From Rotaria macrura (taxonomy: Eukaryota > Rotifera > Eurotatoria > Philodinida > Philodinidae), in assembly GCA_900239685.1 (NCBI GenBank), contig OENT01000249.1, positions 1 through 64,000 on the forward strand: a stretch of DNA of 64,000 nucleotides, read 5' to 3'. The notes beneath the pieces are model-generated. The model ran no database searches and had not been told where the DNA came from. It was given only the letters and a program-made list of their open reading frames with translations. Positions within the stretch are counted from its first letter, which is position 1; every line of letters begins with the position of its first letter. The position numbers were made by a program, and so were the translations under genes. Shown here piece after piece: positions 14,701-26,066 of this stretch.

Positions 14701-15560
14701 CCGAATACTCTAATATCCCTCTCAGGTTCATTTTCAATTGATCTCGAAATCTAAAACGAAATGGTTTGGTTAAGTACAAAGTTGGGATTCGGATGTTAAA
14801 GTAACCAATAATGGATCTATTTTTTTCATGAAGGTTGCTTCAGCTGTAATGCTTACGCTTTCGATGAGGAGTCTTGTCGAAAGAAGAATCTTCGAGTTAA
14901 ATTTTCAAGCTTCACCTACAAGGTGTACTAAAATTTGTAGGCATTTTGTAGGTGCACATTGAATTTTTCAGAGGCTCACATTAAAATAATGATCCAAAGG
15001 GATAACTTTAGTCCTTCGTATCCACAATCACTTGAATAATAAAATCAGGATGATATTAGTTCATAGACTTGAGTTTATAGCTTAGAAACAAGAATCTGAC
15101 TTAATTCTTTATGAGGATTGTCAAATGCGTATCGATTGCTGCACATCGCTGGGTTTGAGAAACTGATTATGTTCTCTGTGTCTACATGAAAGATTCATTT
15201 TCAGATTATGAACGTCAATCATAAGCCAACAAAGTTAGCTCATAAAACATTTCGATGGAAAATCCAGAGTCCGTGTAGAATTTGAAGACATGGATGTTAT
15301 CTTACTTTTAGCAACAGATTCACATTGACAATATTCTGCTACCTCTTCGATTTCTTCCGGGTGGTTTCTGCATGAAATTAAGAAAACATTAACTTCCACC
15401 AAATGGAAACTATCCGGGCGAAGCAGAGAACACTTTGTCTAGTAATTCGCATGCTATTCTGCTGGAAATCGATCATTCATGTTGAGCTGTGATAGAACTG
15501 ATTAGAAAAACAATGATTTTAAGTAATCTCTTTGATTTCTTGAATAATAAAGGTGAAATC
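11743..15560. other. Long non-coding stretch
   Basis: No gene is recognised. Minus-strand open frames at 13021-13242, 13867-14067 and 14262-14456 have protein-like composition but no family I can name and no joining splice pattern. They may be remnants of a decayed element. Nothing else is identified. Confidence 0.35.
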
Positions 15561-15840
15561 TGTGGCTACGGGTGTGAGTACGATTGATGTAAAAATCAGC
15601 ATTCATACTCCACGAACTCATATTTTGAAGTGCCCTTACTTCGTTGCCCTCCATTGTTCTTAGTTTCTGTGACTACATATTCTCTCCATGCATGTGCTCT
15701 TCTTGCTTGTCCTAGTTGCATACATAAACTTATGTCAATCATGTAAACGACATGATTACATGATTTAAAGAAGGAGAACAAAGTGTAATATCATACGCGC
15801 TAATACACCTTCTATACGAAATCGCTCTACGACGATGACA
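15561..15840 (+). mobile_element. Degenerate solo LTR related to the LTR at 23539
   Basis: Begins TGTGGCTACGGG and aligns along its length with the LTR at 23539-23847. Shared blocks are TTGCTTGTC, the AACGAYAYGATTAYATGAT block, AAAGTGTAAT and CTTCTAT..GAAATC near the end. No 5-base duplication survives and the right end is uncertain (about 15831-15840). No internal retrotransposon region is found next to it. It is probably an old solo LTR. Confidence 0.5.
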
Positions 15841-17197
15841 TTTTTTGTCCAACGTCTACTGGTTATATTTCAATCGATTTTATATCAGCCCATGAACAAA
15901 TAGTTCAGCTAGCTAAGAAACAAAAATTTAGTTTTTCATCAAGTCTGAAGCTTGAGTTACGCAATACTTAACGATTGAGCCATTTTTGTCTGATAGATTA
16001 AGATTCACTGACTTTATAACTACTTTGATGTTACTAATTAATCATATCTCATTGATATTGGCTATTATGCTAAATTTAATCATGTTTATCTCATAATAAA
16101 ATACACGGTAAGTTTGGACGTGTTTGTCTCATAGTGATCTGTTGAGCACTTCATGGGATCTCGTTATGAATATCTCATCTGTATTTTTTCTTTTATCTTG
16201 GTTATATCTTGTTAAGCGTATTTCCTAGTTTTTGATTTTTTATACATTCTATAAAATAGTTTCATGGTTGAAAATAGACGTCTAAAGACATGATTCTTAA
16301 TTATGAATACAAATCTGTTAAAATGAGAACTAAAACATTTAAATCTAAATATTTGTATCAATTGTATTCAATCTTTGATATTAACCCTCTGGACTCCAAG
16401 CGAAGACGAAACTCATAAAGTGACTCTATCTGACCTTCAGTCATCATTAATCAGCCAGATACACACAACCCATCGATTTGTGTATCTACTTATATAACAG
16501 CTGCTTTTCGATTAGACAGAACGAAATGCTTGTCTTCAACCTGAGAAAAATGGTATCCAACAGGTTAAAAAGTCTCAGGATGTATATATACATTTATGAA
16601 TAAGTGCTGTATCTATTGTGTTCACTAAATGATATAATGTGGTTATTAAACATTCAATCTCTTTGGCGCCGTAATATCATTAAATTAGAATTGTTTTAAA
16701 ACAGAAAGCATACTTATGAATATTAAATATGGCAGGTTGTCGAATGAGAAATGAAAAATAGTTTTCTACTTCATTTCGCTTTTCGATACCTTTTCACATA
16801 AAATCATTCAATGGTGTCATGTCATGTTTCGCCTTCGTTTCATATAAATCACTCAAGCATATTTCTTTTTGCACGCTTTTTCGTGTACAATTTTCCGCCC
16901 ACATCTTGTCAAAATGAAACACTAACAGAGTGTACAAGCAAGAAAAGTGACAATGAGAGAAAGAACGCAAAAAGCGAACAGAAAAAACAAAAGGAATAAA
17001 GTTGCCTTGCTGAAGCAGTAATAACACGTATCATTCGATAAAATTAATGAATCTTATTAATTAGATAGGAAAAGAAATTTTATTAGCAGATAGTCGACAT
17101 CTTTTATTAATGCACAGTGGGTTTTGTTATCTTCATTGTGGTGAGTAACATATTAAAATAATATTAAGGGCAGAAATAAGTTTGTGAAATCACCAAA
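15841..17197. other. Non-coding stretch
   Basis: No gene is recognised. Overlapping short open frames on both strands at 16794-17027 have no domain. The stretch lies between the degenerate LTR and the target duplication of the large hAT-like element. Confidence 0.4.
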
Positions 17198-17565
17198 CAT
17201 AGTACTAGGGGTGTTACTTTATCTTTACTTTATTTGATAAATATAAATGTGATCTTTATATTTGAAAAATTAAGATAAATAAAATCTTTATATTTATAAA
17301 ATAAAGATAAAGAAAGTCTTTATTTTTGAAAAATAAAGATAAATGTATGAATTTCTTAATAGCGAGAAAAAAATTAATTCGTGCTATAACAACTGCATAT
17401 GTTAGCCAGAGGATATTTATCCATTACATACATTTTGTTGATCCCAAAATCGAATGTACAGAATGAGAATGTTAATAAAAACTAATAGTTAATTGATTAC
17501 TATATTTTATAACACATTTTGTTGAAACAGTATGTCTTTATCGTGTAACCGAGTTCCTTGATTAA

Positions 17566-18923
17566 AGGGGGTGTCCCGCCTCTCACTTTCCTGGTTCAAT
17601 ATGTTCATTTGATAGAGCACATTTATTTACATATACCCTGAAAATTTAACGTTATTTACATATACCTACCAGGAATTATCGTCAATGTAAGACTAATGTT
17701 TTAGCTGAAAATTCACCCATGAGTGTATCTAGTTTTTGATTGGTTCCTGGCATTAAGTAAAAGTGAAACGTAACTTTTTATATATGAATCGATAAAGAAT
17801 TGTTTTTTCTATCTGACACATTGTGAACCGACTTGGAAGAAGAATATGTTCATATTATTTAATAGGGAATACTTTGCTTTTGACTGTTTTTTTTATGAGT
17901 CAATGGCTTTCAGTGATGTTTTGACTATGATGCCTATACTTAAAAATATCGTTCTATGTACAATTCGATAGAGCATTTCAAAATCTACAAAATGATATAA
18001 AATCGTATAGGGAAAAAATTATATTTGTTTGTTTTCGCCAGGGACCAAATGTATTGATTTGTGATATTTGATACAAAATCTTCAAAAGCTACTGAATTTC
18101 ACCATCACTAATCAATTTTTATGCATGATAAATATGTCGTCTGAAATCAGCATAAAAACCAACCGAGAAAATATGGTTTTCACAGAAAAAACATTTTTCA
18201 AGAAAATTTGCCTGTATTCCCCTACAGCTCATTTTCGATTGACTTATTACCCACGGGTGGGGGGAGTATAGGTAAATTTTCTTGAAAAATGTTTTCCTGT
18301 GCAAACCATACTTTCTATGTTGGATTTTTATTCTGATTTCAAATATTATATTTATCTTGCATAAAAACAAATTAGTGATGGTGAAATTAAGAAGCGGTTG
18401 AAGGTTTTGGATAGGATTTCACATATCAACACACTGGGTCTTTCAAAAAAAAGGCTAAGTATAATTTTTTCCTTGAAAGCTTTTACAGTATTTTGTAAAT
18501 TTTGAAATGCTCTAGCAAATTGTGTATAGAAAGATATTTTTAAACATAGCCATCATTGTGAAAACACGACTGAAAGCCATCGAAGTGTTAAAAAACGCTG
18601 TCAGCATCAAAGTATTTACGATCAATTGGTATGAACGAATTCTTCTTCCAAGTTCAATCACAGTGCACCAGGTAGAGAAAATAATCCTCTATCGGTTCAA
18701 GTAAGAAAGAATTGGTTTTGCTTTTACTTTATATTCGAAGCGTGTCTAAAACCACACACATCCAGGGGCAAAGTTTTAGCCAAAAAGTTAGTCTTAAAAT
18801 GACTATAACTCAGACTAGAAATAAGTAAATAACGTCAAATTTTGAGGATGTATGTAAACAAATGTGTTCTATCAAACTAACCTACTAAATCAGAGAACTA
18901 GGAGCCACTCCCCCCCCCCCCGT
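17566..18923. repeat. 1.35-kb imperfect palindrome (foldback) nested in the hAT-like element
   Basis: Arms of about 660 bases (roughly 17566-18223 and 18261-18923) are diverged reverse complements around a centre near 18242. Matching pairs include AATTTCACCATCACTAAT with its complement at 18371-18388, TTTTTCAAGAAAATTT with its complement at 18270-18288, GAAAGCCAT/ATGGCTTTC, and GATAGARCACATTT with its complement near 18861-18877. The outer ends carry G runs against a C run (18910-18921). Matching short open frames on the two strands at 18068-18370 only reflect the palindrome. It could be a separate foldback transposon or an inverted duplication. Confidence 0.75.
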
Positions 18924-20053
18924 TTAGGACATTCGTAAATTAATTCATGATAGCTGTTCTTCTGTACTGATTCTTTCTTTCTCACGGGTCTCATCAAAAT
19001 TCATTTGAGATTTTGAATGCAAAAAGTACTCTATTGTCTTGATTGAGTATTGGTTGATGTTCACTCGATGATTTATTTTTATTTTTGGTAGTTTAATATT
19101 TTTTTCTTGACAAGGACAGAGGACAGCACAATCGGTAGGTTCAAGTTTTGAATTAATCACATTACTAGCTTAATCACAAGAAAATATTAACTATAACTGA
19201 TGAAATTTTTATTCGTGTCCTTCTGTTCTCCGTGATTGATATCTTGTTAAATAGAAATTACGATTTCTTTGAGTATAGTACTTAATGATAAAGCAAGACT
19301 AGTCCATCCGAATATAATGAATTTATGTATCTGGGTCGTATCATTTCTTCACGATTAAATACCATCTATTTTATATATACTTGGTATAAAAGTTATCATA
19401 TAACCACACTACTGCTAGATTAGTATGGACTAATAATTTATCAAAATACATAATGCTCTTTCTAAAAAAATGAAACATATGTGTGTATTATCTTAGTATG
19501 AAGCGATTGAAAAGGATTCATTTTGCATAAATGTGATATGCATGTGTTCCGGGTCACCTGAATGTGGTGTTAAATCTAGCAATAGGTCAGAGGACAATAG
19601 GCTCCGTTCAAATCCGTCACTACTTGTAGAGTTCTTGAAGAGTTGCCAAGTAATCAATGTTTTGGAAGTCATCGCTCACTGATTATTCGAATATGGTGAC
19701 TATTCCGCATAATTTTCCCCTACTGAGAAGAAGTTTGATTGATGAATCGTTGAATAATTAGGAAAAATCGACTACATCAATAAACGAGACATCCTATGCG
19801 CTTTGCAACTCAATATTTTTATGTAGTAATACCTCTGGGCGTTCATGCAAACTTGCAAAACATACTATGAAGGAGGCGTATAAAACTTTATTCTGAGTCA
19901 CTGTCTTTTTTAATCAATAAAAATCTTCGGATAACTAATAGATTTAAATCTATTTACTTAGAACATACAGCTGCATACTAGACAAGCTGGGATGAAGATA
20001 GAAGAAAGCTCAGAGATAATCGGTGATAAATTCATTTAAACACTTAAGGACTG

Positions 20054-20765
20054 NNNNNNNNNNNNNNNNNNNNNNNNNNNNNNNNNNNNNNNNNNNNNNN
20101 NNNNNNNNNNNNNNNNNNNNNNNNNNNNNNNNNNNNNNNNNNNNNNNNNNNNNNNNNNNNNNNNNNNNNNNNNNNNNNNNNNNNNNNNNNNNNNNNNNNN
20201 NNNNNNNNNNNNNNNNNNNNNNNNNNNNNNNNNNNNNNNNNNNNNNNNNNNNNNNNNNNNNNNNNNNNNNNNNNNNNNNNNNNNNNNNNNNNNNNNNNNN
20301 NNNNNNNNNNNNNNNNNNNNNNNNNNNNNNNNNNNNNNNNNNNNNNNNNNNNNNNNNNNNNNNNNNNNNNNNNNNNNNNNNNNNNNNNNNNNNNNNNNNN
20401 NNNNNNNNNNNNNNNNNNNNNNNNNNNNNNNNNNNNNNNNNNNNNNNNNNNNNNNNNNNNNNNNNNNNNNNNNNNNNNNNNNNNNNNNNNNNNNNNNNNN
20501 NNNNNNNNNNNNNNNNNNNNNNNNNNNNNNNNNNNNNNNNNNNNNNNNNNNNNNNNNNNNNNNNNNNNNNNNNNNNNNNNNNNNNNNNNNNNNNNNNNNN
20601 NNNNNNNNNNNNNNNNNNNNNNNNNNNNNNNNNNNNNNNNNNNNNNNNNNNNNNNNNNNNNNNNNNNNNNNNNNNNNNNNNNNNNNNNNNNNNNNNNNNN
20701 NNNNNNNNNNNNNNNNNNNNNNNNNNNNNNNNNNNNNNNNNNNNNNNNNNNNNNNNNNNNNNNNN
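20054..20765. other. Assembly gap (712 N)
   Basis: Unresolved bases inside the hAT-like element. Any apparent open frame across this stretch is an artefact. The gap may hide part of the element's coding region. Confidence 0.99.
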
Positions 20766-21688
20766 ACAAGGAAACATCACTGAGATAGTGTTTTTCGATA
20801 TTTTCCTTCGTCGTTTTATTAAGTCGAATATCTAAGGGTTTGATGCGTATAAGTACTGTCTCTTTGCACTCTCAAACTTATCGTGATAGAGAATTTAGAT
20901 CTGATTAACTTGGGAGTCATGTGATATTTCCTATCAAGCCATTTTTCAAAGAGGTGTAAGGTTGACATAGAATCCAATTCTTACAGCATCTAGTGAAATA
21001 AAAAATGAATATTAGATAGAACACCCACTCTAAAAATCGGCCGAGTCTGTGACACAACCTATATTCTTTCACTATTTGTCAATTATAGATCAGTAAATTG
21101 ATGCAAAATTTCTGTATGCTTTGCCACATTGCATATTTATTTACAGTCTTTTCTTCAAAGAACGATCATTTTCATGTTATACACGGCTTCTACTTTGCAT
21201 ATCCTGTTGTTATAGCGCGAATTTGTTTTTTTTCTCGCTAATAAGAAATTCATACATTTATCTTTATTTTTTCTTTATTTTTCAAAAATAAAGACTTTCT
21301 TTATCTTTATTTTATAAATATAAAGATTTCATTTATCTTTCTTTTTTAAATATAAAGATTTTATTTATCTTTATTTTTCAGATATAAAGATTTTATTTAT
21401 ATTTACTCTTTAATATAAAGATCAATAAATATAAAGTGACACCCCTACATAGTACCCATATAAAGTGCATATTATACACGATTGAGACGAAGTATGAAAT
21501 TGAAACAATATCACCAGTTCTTGTCGAAGATTGATTGCCTAAAATTAGGCGGTTTACGATCTTCTCGATTGAATTTTCTTTCTCTCAATCACATTTATTT
21601 ATTATTTGAATTTGCGTCAATTCATTGACGATTGTAACACAAGCAGATAAACGAATGTGAAAGAATGCGTTTGAATGTCTAAAATGTA

Positions 21689-21781
21689 ACTTCAGCTTTA
21701 AGTCACTGGCGCTCATTAATAGAAGGCAAGAAATTCGTGTTTTGTGTTCTTTTAATGAGCGTTAGTGACTCAAAGTTGAGG
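21689..21781. repeat. Small palindrome of the AACGYTCATTAA family
   Basis: Arms at about 21689-21719 and 21751-21781 are inverted copies, with core AGTCACT..CGCTCATTAA against TTAATGAGCG..AGTGACT. The core and the adjacent GCAAGAAA-CGTG stretch match the foldback at 344-683, and flanking GCGTTT words also recur, so the two are members of one dispersed family. Confidence 0.6.
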
Positions 21782-22732
21782 TTCCATTAATGACGTTAAA
21801 ACGTGTTTTTTCCCATGCGTTTAACTGCTTCGATATGCTCAATATATCACTAAATTGCTTGCTATTTTTGAATGGCAAACAGACATGCGCGGAACCTACT
21901 CATGTGCAGCAATAAACCATGTGGAAAGTTTTAAAAATTTGTTTAAATTTAAAAAATAGTTATCAAAAAATTTTCCCTTATGGAAAAACTTAAACAAATT
22001 TTCACACGAATTTCGCTCTATTTATATTTGAAAGCATCGATAAGCTCTTTCGCTTTTCTTTTCTCTTTGTTAAACTCATGAAAGAGTTGTCTACAAGTGA
22101 GGAAAGGGGATTTTGAGGTTCCGGATACAATGGTAATAAAGAGGATCTCTGGCTCTGGCTTTTCTCTTTGATAAGAAGTGTTCGTATGAATATACTTAGT
22201 GGGATACTCGCACTCACACCCAGATCGAAGATGTACGGCGGGAACCGGCCGGATCCAGTGTTATTCCCACAATTTCCGGAAGCGGGTTTCCGAAATCGGT
22301 TCCGACTTACTTCCCACCAATTCCGGCCACCGGAACGTATCCACAGATACAGTTCCAGTTTCTCACACGGGATCCGTCAACGGAAAACACCGTTTCCCTG
22401 TCCGGCCAGAAAACGGTAAAGATCCGACCGTTTCCAAATCGGATACTGGTCACGGATAAAACAATTTTCCCGTCGGGATAGGACACGACCCAGATCCGAC
22501 TGTTTCCCCTCAGTTCACGAAGCCACATCCGACTGTTTCCCGAGCAGCTCTACAAACTTTTATCTACTCAGCAAAGCTCTCAGTATTTCAAAACCAAATT
22601 CTTTTTTCTTTCAAAATCCCTTGGACGACACCATACAGAGAAGGAAAGTTCATTAGTTACACACTCCAATTATTTTGCAAATCGTTTTCCCGTGTCACTA
22701 AATGGGAAGTTTTGTTCCGAAGTAAAGATCTA

Positions 22733-23417
22733 ACAATACCAATACCCACCCCCATACCAAACTGTATTAGTGTTGGTATTGGAATCGGTGTTAGGGAATG
22801 CTGTTCGCGTTGCTATTACTATTGCTATTGCTATTCGTCTCGATAATGGCACTATATCTCCTAAACCCATGATTATAGAAAAACAAACGTCAACCCTTCA
22901 CCGTAGCCAGAATATTGGATCAGATATGTTAACAACGAAGTTTTTTCGAAAAATAGCTCCGCATAGGTAATTCGATAAGGGGAATCCGAATTTCGCATCC
23001 ATTTTACTCGAAACCCTATTGGTCGGCCAGGAACCAATAGAAATCAAGTTTTTCGAAAAATAGCTTCGCATAGGAAATTCACCTTGGAGACCACAAATTG
23101 CACACGATCCTTGAAAAACCTAGATTTCTATTGGTTCCTGGCCGACCAATAGGGTTTCGAGTAAAATGGATGCGAAATTCGGATTCCCCTTATGGAATTA
23201 TGTATGCATGGCTTTTGTTTCTAAAGAATATCGTTGCTAACAGATGCTATTTAATGGTTGGGTTGCGGTAAAGGGTTGCCACTCGGTTTTCTAACATCAT
23301 GGGTTCTGGAGGTATAGTTCGTTTATCCATACTTATAACAGTACCTATGCTATTGCGAATGACAATAGGAGAGGACGAATAAGGAGACGCCAATATCGAA
23401 TTGGTATTGGTACATTT
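22733..23417. repeat. CCAATA/TATTGG-rich segment, probably a nested non-autonomous element
   Basis: The left side has AATACCAATACCCACC, GGTATTGG and repeated TGCTATT words. The right side ends ..GCCAATATCGAATTGG and GGTATTGGTAC, with the same words in the opposite sense. Both sides also share GTCTC next to the array (TTCGTCTC / GGAGACGCC). The terminal repeats are too short to place exact boundaries, and no target duplication was found. Confidence 0.4.
22977..23191. repeat. Perfect 69-bp inverted repeat (hairpin) with 77-bp loop
   Basis: Bases 22977-23045 and 23123-23191 are exact reverse complements (AAGGGGAATCCGAATTTCGC outermost; GGCCAGGAACCAATAGAAAT innermost). Weaker pairing continues inward through TTTTTC/GAAAAA. 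The loop starts with a near-copy of the sequence just left of the left arm (TTTTTCGAAAAATAGCT at 22941 and 23049). Perfect arms suggest a young insertion or conversion. Confidence 0.85.
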
Positions 23418-23538
23418 CTATTCCGAAGACCTTAAAATCAGATTTTGAGACTTTTGCAAACCGAAAACGCTATGTGTAAGGACAGCACACATGTTAAACA
23501 CCACGGTTTTGAGAGTTTCCCGAGTCTTCGATCAAGGT

Positions 23539-23847
23539 TGTAACGACTGAAGGTAATACGTCTTGTTATGTTGCATCACCCTTGAAATATTATTATGCTT
23601 ATAACAATTCGTCAGAATACATTTTGTCCTTATGCTTCTGTTGCTGTCATGCCCTTCGTATTTGTCCTTGTGTGTCTTTCGAATATTGTATCACGCTTGA
23701 TTATATTCTTGCTTGTCAGTCCTTTCTTCACCATGTGTATATAAGCACATGGTTTTCTATGTGAACGATACGATTATATGATACGAAGGAATAGAATAAA
23801 GTGTAATTCCATCAGCACTAGTCTCCCTTCTATCAGAAATCATCACA
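23539..23847 (+). mobile_element. Solo LTR with 5-bp target duplication
   Basis: This 309-base unit begins TGTAACGACTG and ends AATCATCACA. It is flanked by AAGGT at 23534-23538 and 23848-23852. Inside it has TATATAAG (about 23739) and an AATAAA-like signal (GAATAAAGTG), the order expected for an LTR promoter and polyadenylation site. The flanks CCCGAGTCTTCGATC-AAGGT and AAGGT-AAGTGAC match an uninterrupted copy at about 24030-24070 (CCCGAGTCTTCGATT-AAGGT-AGGTGAC), a paralogous empty site. TG..CA ends and a 5-base duplication fit a Gypsy-like retrotransposon. No internal region is present. Confidence 0.85.
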
Positions 23848-24255
23848 AAGGTAAGTGACGCTTTTAAAGTCTCGAAATCACGTTCTTCTTCTTTATTCGA
23901 TTGCGAAGCACCAGAGGATTGACGGAGGACCCATAAAATTCACATGAAACACTTTATGTTCTGTTTCGGAAATGTTTTTGTCCAAAAATTGAGATCTCTA
24001 GGTCGGAAGACCTAAAAATCGGATTTTGAGACTTTCCCGAGTCTTCGATTAAGGTAGGTGACCCTTGAAAGTTCTAAAAATGGCCTACGATAGATAAATT
24101 TTTATGAAACACGCTTGAAATGCAAACTAAGGCAGTGAAAACAAGAACACTCTTTGTAACAAGTCTAAAATTTTCCGCGAGTCCATCAAATTATGATAAC
24201 CAATCAATTTGATCCACAGAGTCCTTAAAATGAAGGATTTAGAAAAAAAAATCCC

Positions 24256-24281
24256 AAAAAAGACCTTTAAAGGTCTTTTTT
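24256..24281. repeat. Perfect 26-bp palindrome
   Basis: AAAAAAGACC TTTAAA GGTCTTTTTT is exactly self-complementary. It lies just after duplicated segments around 24000-24080, close to the right CCGGAA block. No function is evident; it could be a hairpin or a site for a palindrome-binding protein. Confidence 0.7.
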
Positions 24282-24722
24282 CGTAAAACGATGAGTTGGG
24301 TGTCTAGGAATGATATAATTTAGAATTTAATATTCGATGTAATTGTTTTTCACGTGGAGGCCTGATTTCCGAAGCAGAAATAATTTGATCGGAATACGGG
24401 GTTTCCGACTGTTTTCCGATTTTTGTTTGTCGGATTGTTGTGTTTTCCGGTTAGATCCTGGCGGAACTTGCCATCGTTCCAGTAGGTTCCTTGGTGATCC
24501 GAGGTATTTCTTTGAAATTTCCTTTTTTCGGAAATCGCGGGAATATCCAGGTTCTGGGTACGGATATTTCCGGCCGGAATACTGCTTCCATGTTCCGGTG
24601 GTTTTTCCGCCCGGAAACGGCCGGAAGTACACCGGAACCGGCAGGAAGCAGCCGGAAAATATCCGATTTCCTGCGGGTTCCGGCCGGATCCGGACTTCGG
24701 AACGAACGACCTGGGCATTCAC

Positions 24723-25791
24723 ACCCAGTGTTTCAAACTTTTCCTTTTAAGTCGATTCTGATGACTCCATATAAAAGTGAATATTTCCTCTTTTCTTGCA
24801 ATTAGTAATATTCTGCATGCAGTTGAAATAGATGTTATTATAGATGTATTCGTTTGCTAATGATGATAAATATTTACACATCAGGATAAATTGTGTGACA
24901 TATGCCATTATTTAAGACACATTAAAGTACGACACAAGTTGCTCGTTACGACTTATGCTGTCAGCGTAGTTAGAACCTAACATCAATCGCATTTTTCATT
25001 TTTGTGAAACAAGATCTGAAGGGAATATTGAAGCGTTCAGGATAGAAATTGTGAATCCATCTCTCCCCGATAGAACGATGGAGACAGGTATTTCCATCTC
25101 TGCAAATCGACACACGCAAGGTTCTACCTTATCACAGACATTTCAAATAATTAAATAATTACTAATTAATTATTTAATTATACATCATAGATAGTGAGAA
25201 GCATTATTCTCAACTAACATCTAGTTCAAATGAATACATAGTATTACCTTGTTGAAGTTCAATGCAGTAAAGTAACCATTTATGAAGATATATGCCCTGA
25301 TATACATGAAAACAGCAGTTTTTAGAAGATTTAGCAACTGCAGCTGCGTCCTGTTTCCCATTTTAATCCAAAAAGGATCGGATACAACGCCATCGATCCA
25401 TAAATATGCCTAATTAAAGTGGATAAGTTACCTATTCACAGTAACTGAGATGAATCACGTGGAAGATAAATTAAATCATCGATCGCCAAGTGATCAAATC
25501 ATGTTGTTCATGAGCATTTTAATTTTAAAATAAAATATTAGAACAATTCGAAAAATGTTTTACTACAATCAGTATTTTGAGGTAAAGAGACATAAAATTG
25601 ATAGGTGTAGCACAGCATCGTGACACAGAATGATAGCCCTTGTATGATGTAAGTACTTCGTTTATAACTTAACTATTATTTTTTGATCTTTAATATATCT
25701 TCCAGTTAAAAGCGATGACTAATGAAAAAATAGATGAATTTCCTTTTGGTACATTAAAATCATTAGTTACCCCCTTACTTATTCTCAACTA
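24723..25791. other. Non-coding stretch
   Basis: No gene is recognised. It holds an A/T palindrome at about 25149-25181 (AATTAAATAATT.. and ..AATTATTTAATT). The rest is unremarkable A/T-rich sequence. Confidence 0.4.
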
Positions 25792-26066
25792 CCCAGATCG
25801 AAAAATACGACGTTGTATACGGTCGTTATACATGACCCTAGAATTACGACCGTGTTTCGTCGTATACGGCGTTATTACTAGTAGTACACTATCGTAAACG
25901 ACAAGAATACGACGAAATACGATGAGTGTGTTTGGTCGTATCATCTGTCGTAATTGATCGTATTCTTGTTGCTCACGACAGTATACTACTGTTATTAAGG
26001 CCGTAAACGACGAAATACGGTCGTAATTCTAGGGTCATGTATACGACCGTATTTTTTCGACCTGGG
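25792..26066. mobile_element. Palindromic MITE with CCCAG(A/G)TCGA ends (copy 1)
   Basis: This 275-base unit is an almost complete inverted repeat. CCCAGATCGAAAAATACG on the left pairs with the complement of CCCAGGTCGAAAAAATACG on the right, and GACCCTAGAATTACGACCGT occurs in both arms. It is dense in TACGGTCGT / ACGACCGTA words. The flanking dinucleotide is TA on both sides. It is non-coding. Confidence 0.82.

Larger units (their letters stand above)
17198..21455. mobile_element. hAT-like DNA transposon (element 17206-21447) with 8-bp target duplication
   Basis: The element runs 17206-21447 (4,242 bases). It is flanked by identical 8-bp direct repeats CATAGTAC at 17198-17205 and 21448-21455. 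Its ends are inverted repeats, TAGGGGTGTTACTTTAT on the left and the complement of TAGGGGTGTCACTTTAT on the right. Inside each end lies a roughly 200-base array of AAAGATAAA / TTTATATTT words in opposite orientation, followed by a shared segment that includes TAGCGAGAAAAAAA. Eight-base duplications and TAGGG ends fit the hAT superfamily. No transposase frame is visible, but 712 bases are unsequenced, so it may be non-autonomous or its gene may be hidden or decayed. It contains a large nested palindrome. Confidence 0.85.
22219..24715. mobile_element. CCGGAA-rich element with CCCAG(A/G)TCG ends
   Basis: The left end reads CCCAGATCGAAGATG (22219) and the right end is the complement of CCCAGGTCGTTCG (ending 24715). 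About 340 bases inside each end are full of CCGGAA / TTCCGG words, strikingly GC-rich against the neighbourhood. The immediate flanking dinucleotide is CA on both sides; the flanking 8-mers CACTCACA and CATTCACA differ at one base. The interior (22560-24350) is not coding and holds at least three nested items: a CCAATA-rich repeat, a hairpin and a solo LTR. Open frames inside the CCGGAA blocks are repeat artefacts. The ends match the two MITEs at 25792 and 26168. The superfamily is not certain; a short duplication and subterminal arrays resemble CACTA/EnSpm elements. Confidence 0.6.

Noticed and set aside
19540-19620. tRNA-like B box (GTTCAAATC)
   Set aside because: No anticodon arm or acceptor stem can be folded around it.
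20010-20835. Long open frames of about 240-270 codons on both strands
   Set aside because: They run through 712 N bases; the open frame is an artefact of unresolved sequence.
22168-22528. Overlapping open frames on both strands in the left GC-rich block
   Set aside because: They are products of CCGGAA/TTCCGG repeats with few A/T stops; there is no domain and codings on both strands overlap.
24327-24805. Four overlapping frames of 104-135 codons
   Set aside because: Same repeat effect in the right CCGGAA array; Arg/Pro/Phe-rich, no domain.
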